Assembly (NCBI RefSeq): GCF_918698155.1
Contig: NZ_CAKKLX010000001.1
Location: 124,001-188,000, forward strand
Direction of reading: 5' to 3'
Length of the DNA stretch: 64,000 bases
DNA from: Roseomonas sp. CECT 9278
GTDB taxonomy: Bacteria > Pseudomonadota > Alphaproteobacteria > Acetobacterales > Acetobacteraceae
A program made the position numbers and the translations under genes. Of the stretch, positions 8,654-16,725 are shown piece after piece. Position 1 is the stretch's first letter. Every line of letters begins with the position of its first letter. The notes under the pieces were generated by a model. It did not search any database. It saw only the letters and a list, made by a program, of their open reading frames with translations, and was not told where the DNA came from.

Positions 8654-10488
8654 GCGCGAATCTGGCCGACAGCCTCCTTGCGCTTCGCGCTAAGTCCGTA
8701 GGCCTACGTCCGGCAAAAACCGTCGGTCGTTGGGGCGCGTTGGCGAAGATCGCTAGGCGGTTGGGACATACGCTCTCCGATTGTGCAAGACTGCGCGCGC
8801 TTGTGAACGGGGAAGCCTTGTGCGCGTCAGTTGATCCTAACGACGCGTGGGCGATTAACGTTTCGAACTTCGTATGGGGTCACTATATCGTAACGCGGCC
8901 CGCAGATGACCGCTGGTTAGCCTTTAACTTGGTTGAATTGGCGAAATTCCGCCCACAAGCGCTGAATTTGCAGACGATACTCCATGAAATATGCAGTTTG
9001 GACCGATTAGAATTAGATCGGTTGTTGGATGGCGGGTGCTTTCATTTTCATGCGCATGGCAACGTAGCCGTGAGCTCGATCAAGCGTTTGGCGATCACAA
9101 TTCCAGCATTCAACGCTCCCGATCTTGTTGAGGCATTGCTCTTAGCGCTCCAGGACAACGCACTCCTATTTGGTTGGAAGGCTCCTATTGTCTTGTTCGA
9201 CGGATCGTCGACTGAGGATTTGCAGCGCGCAATCGAGCGGTTGGCTGTTCGGCACTCTGCCGAGCCATGCCCGGTCGTTTATCTCGGTCGAAAACACTCG
9301 TCGGTCGCGGAGATGCCGTCGATCGACGCGTTTGTCTCTGCTGCCGCCAAGGCGCTAGACGACTCGTCTATAGAAGAGCTTTTCAGTACGAGTGTAGGAG
9401 GAAATCTGAATTGCTGTTTCTCCTATTTCGGACCAGACGTAAGTATTTTGAATTTTGACCACGACGTTCTTCCCAGCGTTGAAGTTAACGAAGATATTCT
9501 AAGTCGACTCGAAACGTCATGTGTCGCCTCGGTCGGGGAGGACGTTCTCATAGAGCGCGGCGAGCCTGCTGTCGGACTGGGGGTCCAGATCCCGGTAGAC
9601 TTTATGTCGGCCATCAGGGTGAGCGACTCGCTATGCCTGACTGGTGACGAAGTCAGGGACGGAGATGATGAGTCGTATCGGAAAATAAAATTGCATCATT
9701 TGTCGGGTAACGCGGAATATTGGGTAACTCACATCGCAGGCATACAAGATCATAGCGCTCGTTGGTTACTTGAAGGGGCTCTCCTCCGTCGTGAGAGCTT
9801 GCGCGGCGCCGAGCCATCTCGATTTGCGCCTACCGCGCCAACGCTGCCGGCCCTCGTCTTCCGATCCAAGCTGATCACGACTACGCTGACGTTACGATTG
9901 GCGGGGGGGGCGGGTGTGTCGTTCGGATTCGCGGGTACGCGTGTGCGGGTCCAGGACTTTGTGACCGGCACCCAGCACAACGCATCCACGGGACAGCCAA
10001 TTGGGTGGGCGCCTGTATACATGACCCACAATCGGAAATTCGGCATGCGCGGCGAGGAGGACTTCGGTGGGTATCTTTACAACGAAGAGATAATGTACGC
10101 GTTCCTGTCGGCGCTTGAGGCAATAGAGATTCGCGCTTCCCACGGTCAAGTGAGCAATTTCGCAGATGTTTGGAAGGAAGAGGCGGCTCTCGCCATATCA
10201 TCAACGTGGGCGCGCGCGGTGCGAGAGCGTGCGCAGCATTGGTGCAAAGTTCTAGAGCAAAATCCTGTAGACGCGAGCTATAGCCGCGCGGCAAGGTCCA
10301 TCCGAAACCACTTCATGTTGGACGAATCCGATGCCGTGGCTGAAATAGAACTACTCGCGTGCGCCGGCGCCGAATCCAACCTAATTGAACGCCACGTGCG
10401 AACGCGCGAGCGATTGAATACTGCGCTCCGCGAGAGGGGTGTCTCGTGGTTTTGTTCGGCATCAGGATCTGGAAGCGTTGGGGGCTGA
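8650..10488 (+). CDS. Large glycosyltransferase-like protein
   Basis: From ATG 8650 (ATGA overlap) the product is 612 aa. The first 130 residues are helical and unrecognised. Around residues 135-330 is a GT-A-like pattern: LAITIPAFNAPDLVEAL, VVYLGRK, and the acidic ILNFDHDVLP that could be the DxD metal site. A later MTHNRKFGMRGEEDFGG resembles the acceptor/catalytic acid region of processive family 2 enzymes. No transmembrane helices are visible. This is the second glycosyltransferase-like gene in the operon. The fold assignment is an inference; donor and acceptor are unknown. Confidence 0.6.
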   Translation: MSANLADSLLALRAKSVGLRPAKTVGRWGALAKIARRLGHTLSDCARLRALVNGEALCASVDPNDAWAINVSNFVWGHYIVTRPADDRWLAFNLVELAKFRPQALNLQTILHEICSLDRLELDRLLDGGCFHFHAHGNVAVSSIKRLAITIPAFNAPDLVEALLLALQDNALLFGWKAPIVLFDGSSTEDLQRAIERLAVRHSAEPCPVVYLGRKHSSVAEMPSIDAFVSAAAKALDDSSIEELFSTSVGGNLNCCFSYFGPDVSILNFDHDVLPSVEVNEDILSRLETSCVASVGEDVLIERGEPAVGLGVQIPVDFMSAIRVSDSLCLTGDEVRDGDDESYRKIKLHHLSGNAEYWVTHIAGIQDHSARWLLEGALLRRESLRGAEPSRFAPTAPTLPALVFRSKLITTTLTLRLAGGAGVSFGFAGTRVRVQDFVTGTQHNASTGQPIGWAPVYMTHNRKFGMRGEEDFGGYLYNEEIMYAFLSALEAIEIRASHGQVSNFADVWKEEAALAISSTWARAVRERAQHWCKVLEQNPVDASYSRAARSIRNHFMLDESDAVAEIELLACAGAESNLIERHVRTRERLNTALRERGVSWFCSASGSGSVGG

Positions 10489-10552
10489 TCCGTCACATAG
10501 CTGCCGGTGTCCGTTGCGCCCGCCGCCGTTCAGCGGTGCCGGGAAGGTAAAA

Positions 10553-11287
10553 TTGCGAACCGGAGTACTGCTGGATGAGGATGCTTGGCACAAGCGCCTC
10601 CATTCGCTTGGTCCGGATGGTCGCGCAGCTCTCTTGGCGGTTTGCGAAGAGAAAATTGGGAGCGGGACTTTGGCAGTGGGTGTCATTGGAAGTTTTACAT
10701 ATGACAATCTTGGGTGGGACGACGTTGACCTCGTTGCGGTGACTTGGGGTATTGGTAATATTGACGTGCGAAATTTTCCTTTATACGTTGGAGGTAAAAA
10801 TACCAGTGTTGACTTAATCTCGATACCATTCGAAATATTGGCGGATCCCAGCCGCGCGCCCGACACAGATTTTCCGCTCTTTCAAGATTCGCGTGGGGAA
10901 GATTATTCCGATCTCTGCATGCGTCGTCGCTGCATGGTAACGGCGCTCAGATGCTCATTGAACTTTGCCCACTGGCTGACCGAGGATGATCAGCTAACAC
11001 AGAGCGTACTCGTTGCGGGTGAAGCTGATCTTGCTTTCGTGATTTCACGTTTGGTTGCTGAAGCCCGCTCCTACCTTGCTGATCCGGAAGACCGCGTGAA
11101 GGCGCTGAGACGACTAGAAATGGCGCGTCTGGTTGCTCGGCAGTGGCAACCGTTCGACGCCGATGAGGAATTGCTGTTAGAGCGACTTCGACGTGATCCA
11201 TTTGGCGCACATTGGGTGCGGGGGCTAGAGCTCTGCGAACGCGCCCAGGCAAGGATCGTTAACGGGATGGACAGGAAGGAGGGGTAG
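10553..11287 (+). CDS. Nucleotidyltransferase-like protein
   Basis: The recognisable part contains GVIGSFTYDNLGWDDVDLVAV, matching the GS...DxD signature of the minimal nucleotidyltransferase fold (kanamycin nucleotidyltransferase/DNA polymerase beta type). A helical C-terminal half follows. The start is uncertain. TTG at 10553 has GGGAAGG 5 nt upstream and gives 244 aa; a GTG at 10439 would overlap the previous gene by 50 nt and has no well-placed binding site. It could adenylylate a pathway intermediate or act in resistance. It is followed 2 nt later by the amidotransferase gene. Confidence 0.55.
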   Translation: MRTGVLLDEDAWHKRLHSLGPDGRAALLAVCEEKIGSGTLAVGVIGSFTYDNLGWDDVDLVAVTWGIGNIDVRNFPLYVGGKNTSVDLISIPFEILADPSRAPDTDFPLFQDSRGEDYSDLCMRRRCMVTALRCSLNFAHWLTEDDQLTQSVLVAGEADLAFVISRLVAEARSYLADPEDRVKALRRLEMARLVARQWQPFDADEELLLERLRRDPFGAHWVRGLELCERAQARIVNGMDRKEG

Positions 11288-11289
11288 CG

Positions 11290-12534
11290 ATGTGCGGCTT
11301 CATCGTAGACTTTGACGATGCTCCCGTGCTTGCTGAGAGGGTGCGTCGCCGCGGGCCCGATCATCATGGTGAGGTTGTGCGTGGGGGGTTCAGGTTCAGT
11401 CACTTTCTGCTTCACATAACGGGATCGCTTCTTCCGCAGCCTTTGGTCGATGGCGATATTGTGTGCGTCTTTAATGGCGAGATCTATAATCATCCACATA
11501 CGGTGAGCGATGGCGAGGTTATTATTCCTCTCTACCGGAAGTTCGGGTCTGCCTTCGCGCGTGAACTTGATGGCGAATTCGCGATCGCACTTTACGATTT
11601 TGCTAAGCGCGAAGCGGTGTTCATCACTGATCCTTTTAGCTCCAAACCACTTTGGATCGATGGGCTCCGTTGCTCGAGTTACGTCGGGGCACTTGGACAA
11701 GGCATACAATTGCCGCCTAATACGCTTTTAGTACGCTCCTTCGACTGTGGCGAAAAATCGTTTATCGTACGTCCCTTTGATTTCCGAAATCAACATAAGA
11801 CTAACTTAGACGACTGGACGAGAGCGCTCAAGCGGTCGATCGAAAAGCGCGCTGTTCATGATTGCTTTATTGGTCTTAGTGCGGGCTATGATAGTGGCGT
11901 CATAGCAGTGATAATGCAAGAACTTGGAATAAAGTTTTCATCCTACTCCCTCGCCGGATCCGAAAATATGGAGGTGCTGCGTGAAAGAGTGGAACAGTTT
12001 AATGCTGCGTGGGTCGATGAGGAGGACGCAGACGTCGCGTGGGCTCGATCGTTCCTTAAGGAGTACGTCGAGGAGTATTGCTATGGCAGCGTTGCGGGGG
12101 TGACTCTTCCCTATGAACTCATGACTGACGATGTCGGCGCCATCGCTTCGTGCTTGCTGTACAGACATGCACACTCTGAGGGGAAACGCATTGTGCTGTC
12201 TGGGCAAGGTGCCGACGAAATTTATGCCGATTATCCGTTTTGGCCGGCAGTTGGCGGGTTACGGGGTATTTTTCCAGAGAAACTAGAGCCATGGGTGAAC
12301 TTTAGCGGCGGTTGCCAGCGTGCATTTCTTGCCAAGGAAGAGCACATCGCTGGTGCCTTTGGTATTGAGGCGCGTTATCCATTCCTCGATTGGGCTCTGG
12401 TACAGGAATTCTTGTGGTTGAGCCAAAATTTGAAGAATAGCGCCTACAAGGCGCCGCTAGCGTCGATTCTGTCGTCACATCATATCGCCTGGGCAGCTGG
12501 TCAGAAAACTGGATTCGGGCCCAGGAAAAGGTAG
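11290..12534 (+). CDS. Asparagine synthetase-like class II glutamine amidotransferase
   Basis: The 414-aa protein begins Met-Cys-Gly-Phe, exposing the N-terminal nucleophile Cys of class II glutaminases, with RGPD (21-24) and FNGEIYN (61-67). The synthetase half has the ATP PP-loop written SAGYDSG (197-203) instead of the usual SGGxDS, and GQGADEIYADYPF. It is about 100-200 residues shorter than ordinary AsnB. Such enzymes amidate carboxylates or form amide and beta-lactam bonds in natural-product pathways. A strong AGGAGG site precedes the ATG. An amide-forming step on the operon product is likely. Confidence 0.93.
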   Translation: MCGFIVDFDDAPVLAERVRRRGPDHHGEVVRGGFRFSHFLLHITGSLLPQPLVDGDIVCVFNGEIYNHPHTVSDGEVIIPLYRKFGSAFARELDGEFAIALYDFAKREAVFITDPFSSKPLWIDGLRCSSYVGALGQGIQLPPNTLLVRSFDCGEKSFIVRPFDFRNQHKTNLDDWTRALKRSIEKRAVHDCFIGLSAGYDSGVIAVIMQELGIKFSSYSLAGSENMEVLRERVEQFNAAWVDEEDADVAWARSFLKEYVEEYCYGSVAGVTLPYELMTDDVGAIASCLLYRHAHSEGKRIVLSGQGADEIYADYPFWPAVGGLRGIFPEKLEPWVNFSGGCQRAFLAKEEHIAGAFGIEARYPFLDWALVQEFLWLSQNLKNSAYKAPLASILSSHHIAWAAGQKTGFGPRKR

Positions 12535-12582
12535 GGTGGTCAAGCTCTTGAAATCATCAGCAATCCTGTGGGCGCACAAGCT

Positions 12583-13476
12583 ATGTCAAAACAAACTCTG
12601 ACGATTGCAGTGATCCAGCCTGATGCGGTACCGAGTGGAGTTCGGTATCCGAAGATCGCTGCCCTTGAACTCACAGAGAAACTGCTTGAAGAGGCAGCTC
12701 GCGCGCACCCGGATATCGTGTTGTTACCGGAGATCCTCAACGTTGGCTTTAGCGACGATGGCCTGCCCCCGGAGCGGCGATGGCAGATCAACATTGATGC
12801 TGCGGTTGACGGCGAAGACGATATTTTTATTCAACGATTTCAGCAATATGCCCGCCAGAACAAGTGCGCAGTGGCCGTTGGCGCGCTGAGACGAGCAGGA
12901 ATTTCAGTTTACGATAGCATGTTCTTGTTCGACCAATATGGCGAGCTGAGGCTCCTCTATGATAAAGTTCATTTGGCTGCCTTCGATTTCGAGGCGCGCT
13001 TCGTAGCCGGTAAGAGTTTTTCGACTGCAACGCTTCACACGCGATGCGGACTGGTCCAGGTCGGCTGCATGATCTGCTACGATCGCGAGTTTCCGGAGAG
13101 CGCCAGATGCCTCATGCTTGGCGGTGCCGAGATCGTTTTGACAGCCAACTGTTGTGTATTGGATCAGAAGCGCATTGGGCAGTTTCAGGCTCGAGCATTT
13201 GAGAACGCAATAGCAATGGCGATGGCGAATTATGCGCAGCCGCTCGGTGGTCGCTCGCTAACTGTCGATGCTGAAGGGGAGGTAGTTGCCATCGCAGGCG
13301 GGACCGAGCAGGCGCTTATTGGCGCGATTGATCTCGATAAGCTGCGGCACTATCGCTCGAGCTGCGGCTGGGGAGACGCTTTCCGGCGGCCCAACCTCTA
13401 CGCCGCAATCGGGCGGCCATCTGGCTTGGTCGAGTTTGATCGTCGAGATTTTCTCGGGCGCCCGTTCGAAAAGTAA
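12583..13476 (+). CDS. Carbon-nitrogen hydrolase (nitrilase superfamily)
   Basis: This 297-aa protein has the complete catalytic triad in context: Glu50 (IVLLPEI), Lys128 (LLYDKVHL) and Cys165 (MICYDREFPE). It is the normal length for the superfamily, whose members hydrolyse amides, nitriles or carbamoyl groups. The ATG at 12583 is used; an in-frame GTG 15 nt earlier is an alternative. It is the last clearly recognisable gene of the operon, 48 nt after the amidotransferase. It may release or trim an amide in the product, or supply nitrogen (inference). Confidence 0.93.
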   Translation: MSKQTLTIAVIQPDAVPSGVRYPKIAALELTEKLLEEAARAHPDIVLLPEILNVGFSDDGLPPERRWQINIDAAVDGEDDIFIQRFQQYARQNKCAVAVGALRRAGISVYDSMFLFDQYGELRLLYDKVHLAAFDFEARFVAGKSFSTATLHTRCGLVQVGCMICYDREFPESARCLMLGGAEIVLTANCCVLDQKRIGQFQARAFENAIAMAMANYAQPLGGRSLTVDAEGEVVAIAGGTEQALIGAIDLDKLRHYRSSCGWGDAFRRPNLYAAIGRPSGLVEFDRRDFLGRPFEK

Positions 13477-13551
13477 TTCTAGTCCACTCCCTTTGCTCTG
13501 GACGCGCTCTCATTTGGGACCCTCGGCATCCTGCATTCCACGGAGTTCGCC

Positions 13552-13683
13552 ATGACACAAGTCTCGTTTGGGAACAACGCAATGCCGCCTATCATGGCTA
13601 ACCCGATGATCCATGTCGACGGTCGAGAAAATGACAATAATAAACCACATTTATTGCCACAACGAACTACCAATACTGTATAG
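13552..13683 (+). CDS. Possible 43-residue peptide
   Basis: A short open frame begins with ATG at 13552, preceded by CACGGAG about 6 nt upstream, and ends with TAG. The peptide starts MTQVSFGNNAM, has several Pro and Met residues in the first half, and ends in a polar Asn/His/Gln/Thr-rich tail. It lies 75 nt after the nitrilase gene on the same strand, and its last 17 nt overlap the end of the convergent decarboxylase gene. It could be a precursor or scaffold peptide for the preceding enzymes, or a chance frame. I know no homologue. Confidence 0.35.
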   Translation: MTQVSFGNNAMPPIMANPMIHVDGRENDNNKPHLLPQRTTNTV

Positions 13684-14152
13684 CGTACACTGCCACCACC
13701 AATGCGCACACAGGTTGCCCCTCACAGACGGCGCTGGCGATCTCACTATTTACTCGGTCGAAATCGATACCGCGACCCTGCTGCATCGCTCCCAGTGTGA
13801 GTGCCAGCTCCCGATCAAGGCGCTCGCGATCACTGCCGTGCAACTCGACGAAAAGGCCGTGGCCGCCTTGCGCGTGCTGCACCCAGCCGATGCCAGCATG
13901 CACGATCTCGCCCAACTGCGAGCCGCGCATCTGCGACAACACAACGTACAGCCGCTGGCCCCAATGTTCCGGCGGTGTCGTCCAGCGCCGACGTTCGATT
14001 CGACTACCAGGCGGGATTACCGACGAAAGGTACAAGAGGTTGTAATCAGCCACCCCCGCATCGCGCAGCGCGGCATCGAATGCGGCCATTTCGGTCGGCC
14101 CGCGACCCACTCCGCGCGCTATCACGATTGGACCAAATGGTAGCGAGTTCAT
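13667..14152 (-). CDS. Pyruvoyl-dependent arginine decarboxylase
   Basis: This 161-aa protein carries LPFGPIVIARGVGRGPTE at the N-terminus and NLLYLSSVIPPGS, the Ser-Ser self-cleavage site where this family generates its pyruvoyl cofactor. A later GWVQHAQGGHGLFVE segment matches the active-site half. Arginine is decarboxylated to agmatine. The ATG at 14152 has AAGAGG 7 nt upstream and overlaps the stop of the preceding small frame (ATGA); a longer start at 14173 is less likely. It is convergent to the biosynthetic operon, so probably transcribed separately. Confidence 0.85.
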   Translation of the reverse strand: MNSLPFGPIVIARGVGRGPTEMAAFDAALRDAGVADYNLLYLSSVIPPGSRIERRRWTTPPEHWGQRLYVVLSQMRGSQLGEIVHAGIGWVQHAQGGHGLFVELHGSDRERLDRELALTLGAMQQGRGIDFDRVNSEIASAVCEGQPVCALVVAVYAIQYW

Positions 14153-14373
14153 GGCACAACCTCTTGAGAACACGCGGTAAGAATTATGCTGCCTTGGGTT
14201 AATACTGCGTCGTCATCGTCCACTGCCAGCCAGCCGGAACGCCCGTGGCGCTGGTGGAGCTGATGGATAAGGAGAAGGCCATGTGCTGTCTCCGGCCACA
14301 TCAATGCCTTGCATACATAGCAGATCGTAGGCGGCAGTTCCCATAGGTTGTACCGCCGTGTGATCCTCGTCAT
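14149..14373 (-). CDS. Small protein coupled to the decarboxylase gene
   Basis: An open frame of about 74 codons from ATG 14373 (extendable to 14430) ends in an ATGA overlap with the arginine decarboxylase start. It contains NLWELPPTICYVCKALMWPE and an acidic VDDDDAV segment. I do not recognise a family. The precise coupling to a genuine gene is the main support; the start is poorly defined, with GGGAAGG directly against the ATG. It could be a partner of the decarboxylase or simply a chance frame. Confidence 0.35.
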   Translation of the reverse strand: MTRITRRYNLWELPPTICYVCKALMWPETAHGLLLIHQLHQRHGRSGWLAVDDDDAVLTQGSIILTACSQEVVP

Positions 14374-14430
14374 CCTTCCCGCAATCGCTGTGACCAGGCT
14401 GTATAATAATCGCATCGACGACGCTGACAA

Positions 14431-15013
14431 CCATCGCTGTGCTTACCGGGCCAAGAACCCTTTTGCAGAGGGCACAGTCGGCGGCGCTGCTGCCCAATTT
14501 GATTTGGCACCCGTAACTCCACGAACAGGGTCAAATTCCGTGTCCCAGGTGGTGGTGTTGGACGGCCAGAGCCAAGCGGCGCCCCGCTCCGCTCAGCCAG
14601 GGGATTCGCTTCGCGTCCCGGGCTCTGGCTGCCCCACACCACGCGACGGGGCACGACCTCCTTCATCCGCCAACACCGGCCGGTCTCCCGGCGCCCAGAG
14701 AAGGTTGGAATCCGGTTCCCACCGCTGCTCCAGTCGGTTTCCCAACCTCACATTTCCCACGCGTCGATGGCGCCGAGAACCGCAGGTTTCCTGGGGTTTT
14801 GCTGCCTTGGCTTGGGGGTTGGAGAACGGAACGACTTCGAAAATCGGTCTCCGGAGGCCCCGAAGTCTCCGAAGCTTGGGGGTATGGCGATTTAACCCTC
14901 AAGCTTTACACCATTGAAATCAGACTGTTTTTTGGATTGAGGTTCGGGGGGCTTTCCGCAAGCTGATCGCCTGGCGAAGCATACCCGGAGCAAAATCGGC
15001 GCCGCGGATTCGG
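14431..15013. other. Gene-free stretch with no convincing coding sequence
   Basis: No open frame here has plausible protein composition on either strand; those present are rich in Pro, Arg and Ser and lack ribosome binding sites. The stretch contains a long imperfect inverted repeat at 14549-14642 and, near 14860-14885, short repeated CTCCGAAG-type words. No tRNA or clear promoter is recognised. It separates the low-GC operon and decarboxylase from the defence-type genes, so it could hold an island junction. Confidence 0.5.
14549..14642. repeat. Imperfect inverted repeat, 22-bp arms
   Basis: The left arm ends GGCCAGAGCC at 14573 and the right arm begins GGCTCTGGC at 14621. Extended outwards they pair over about 22 bp with three mismatches, around a GC-rich loop of about 47 nt. 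In RNA this would be a long stable hairpin. No gene flanks it closely. It may be a remnant of a mobile element end or a structured noncoding element. Confidence 0.5.
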
Positions 15014-15256
15014 TCAGCGTTCGGGAACGGGGGTCATGTCGCGGACTGCGAACATTCTTACCGCTCCCTTTTCAACATCGAGAGCCTCCAGCAGCCACTG
15101 CGGTTCGCGATGCCACTCGGTCGAGCCATAGGAGAGGCGAATCACCCGCACGGTCCGGATGGCGAGCTCGCCCTGCCAGTTCCTGTAGCTGAATCGAAGA
15201 GTTTGCCCCGGCGTGAATGCTGCCGAAAGCGCGGGTTGCTGCTCGATCACCATCAT
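15014..15256 (-). CDS. Small WYL-like domain protein
   Basis: The 80-aa protein consists of TPGQTLRFSYRNWQGELA followed by an EPQWLLEALDVEKGA segment, which I recognise as a minimal WYL-like domain found alone in many alphaproteobacteria. WYL domains sense ligands and often control defence or DNA-repair genes; this copy lacks a DNA-binding domain. Its ATG overlaps the stop of the helical-repeat gene (ATGA), making it the third gene of a coupled operon. A sensor or regulatory partner role is inferred. Confidence 0.75.
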   Translation of the reverse strand: MMVIEQQPALSAAFTPGQTLRFSYRNWQGELAIRTVRVIRLSYGSTEWHREPQWLLEALDVEKGAVRMFAVRDMTPVPER

Positions 15257-16725
15257 CCACCGAAGCCTGACGCTCGTGCGATTAGCCGGCCTATTCCAGC
15301 AAGAGCTGTCCCTATCCCAAGCGTCTTCTGTGCTGCGGCTTCAACCTTTTCGATCGTAGCGACGGCCCGCCCGAGGTTGTCCTTTGTGGGCTCCTTCTTG
15401 GCGATGTCGATCGCTGCCAAGGCTTCCTTTTTTGTTTCAACGTCAGCCGCGCTGCCCTTGATTTCGCGCTCCGCATCATTGAGGTGCGACTGAATCAACT
15501 CGATGGTCTGTGTGTTATATGTGTTCGTGGTATCACTGGCTTTGGCTTCACCGCCATTTATGGCAACCGCACCAGCCTGTATGTTGCCAATGTGAAAATT
15601 GTTATTCTGCACAAAATTATCTCCTCTAAAGAGGTCCATTCCCCCACCACTATACTTGATCTGGCTGAGCCTTGAATACAGTTTCGACCCTGCCGCGGCA
15701 GCAAGCATCCGGTCTCTCTCTTCAGGCCTCCCTCGCTCGAAAGCGTCCACTGCATGCTGCCAGTATGCCTCACTGCGCTCCGCCTGCCGGACAATGTGAT
15801 CGACGATTTGTGATCTGATCTCGGCGTCCATTTCCCGCGTGAACCATTCCAGGATCTGAGGCACCAGGGATGGCGAGAAGCTGTCCTTGAGCCCCACGGC
15901 GAGGCCCAGTCGCGCTTCCGGGCTCCGGTCTTCGATCCCAGCCGTGATGTAGTCGCTGTCAGCGCCCGTTGATGACGCTTCCATAGCCAGAAGTTGAAAT
16001 ACCCAAGCCCGGACGTTAGCAGGAAGTTGCTCAATATTTTTTAGGTCAATGCCAAGATCAGCGACACCCAGAGAAGAATTTTCCGTGATTGCCCACACCG
16101 AATACTGCGAGACGATCGGGTCGTGGTGCCCGCCAAGCGCGCGTACGATGGCCGCGTTTTCATGATTCGGCTCGAACATGTTTGCTGGCGCTCGATCGAG
16201 ACCGACGACAATGAGCCCGAGCTTGATCAACTCTGAGTTGGCCTGATCAGGGCGGACGGGCAGGCAAGAGAGATTCAGTTTAGCGGCCGGAACATGTTGA
16301 AGCGCCGCCAGAGTTACCGTCTGCTCATCAAACCCCATCCTCCGAAGCTCCGTGCCCGCTTCTCTGCAAAGGCGATAGAGAGCGGCGATGGCCGCGGCCA
16401 GCACCTCAGCATCGGCGTGATAAGCTTGAAGCGCGTGAAGGATAGCGCCCTTGCACGACTGCTCGCGACCCAGCTGTGCCAGCGTGTTCAGTGCCCAACG
16501 ACGGACCTTCGTGTCGTGGCTGGACATAAGGAGCCCGACGATCGCAATTTCTACGCCGATCAACTGGTCTTGTATAATTCGGTAACCGCCGCGGTAAAGC
16601 TTCGATATTTCTTGCAGCGCGCGCTTTGTACGAATAGCATCGCCAGTTTCTAGTTGCGCCTTGAGATATGCGCCCACATCACGATCAATATATCGTGCGA
16701 AATTAACCACGCCGCGATTCTGCAA
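15253..16725 (-). CDS. HEAT-like helical protein with Asn/Gly-rich segment and hydrophobic helical tail
   Basis: The 490-aa protein has about 340 residues of helical repeats, such as VRRWALNTLAQLG and EVLAAAIAALYRLCREAG. A short strand-like segment FVQNNNFHIGNIQAGAVAI follows around residues 370-385. The C-terminal part is a charged helix, then a hydrophobic stretch KTLGIGTALAGIGRLIARA ending in Gly. Similar Asn/Gly strands plus helical tails occur, from memory, in uncharacterised bacterial immune proteins, where the tail may act on membranes. It overlaps the HARE-HTH gene by 23 nt and the WYL-like gene by 4 nt. Function unknown; anti-phage defence is inferred from context. Confidence 0.65.
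   Translation of the reverse strand: MQNRGVVNFARYIDRDVGAYLKAQLETGDAIRTKRALQEISKLYRGGYRIIQDQLIGVEIAIVGLLMSSHDTKVRRWALNTLAQLGREQSCKGAILHALQAYHADAEVLAAAIAALYRLCREAGTELRRMGFDEQTVTLAALQHVPAAKLNLSCLPVRPDQANSELIKLGLIVVGLDRAPANMFEPNHENAAIVRALGGHHDPIVSQYSVWAITENSSLGVADLGIDLKNIEQLPANVRAWVFQLLAMEASSTGADSDYITAGIEDRSPEARLGLAVGLKDSFSPSLVPQILEWFTREMDAEIRSQIVDHIVRQAERSEAYWQHAVDAFERGRPEERDRMLAAAAGSKLYSRLSQIKYSGGGMDLFRGDNFVQNNNFHIGNIQAGAVAINGGEAKASDTTNTYNTQTIELIQSHLNDAEREIKGSAADVETKKEALAAIDIAKKEPTKDNLGRAVATIEKVEAAAQKTLGIGTALAGIGRLIARASGFGG

Noticed and set aside
14348-14917. A 189-codon plus-strand frame
   Set aside because: Pro/Ser/Arg-rich, no ribosome binding site and no recognisable domain, in a region full of inverted repeats.
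14930-15010. A tRNA or tRNA-end attachment site at the left border of the accessory region
   Set aside because: GGTTCGGGGG looks like a T-arm start but no acceptor, anticodon stem or CCA end can be folded.
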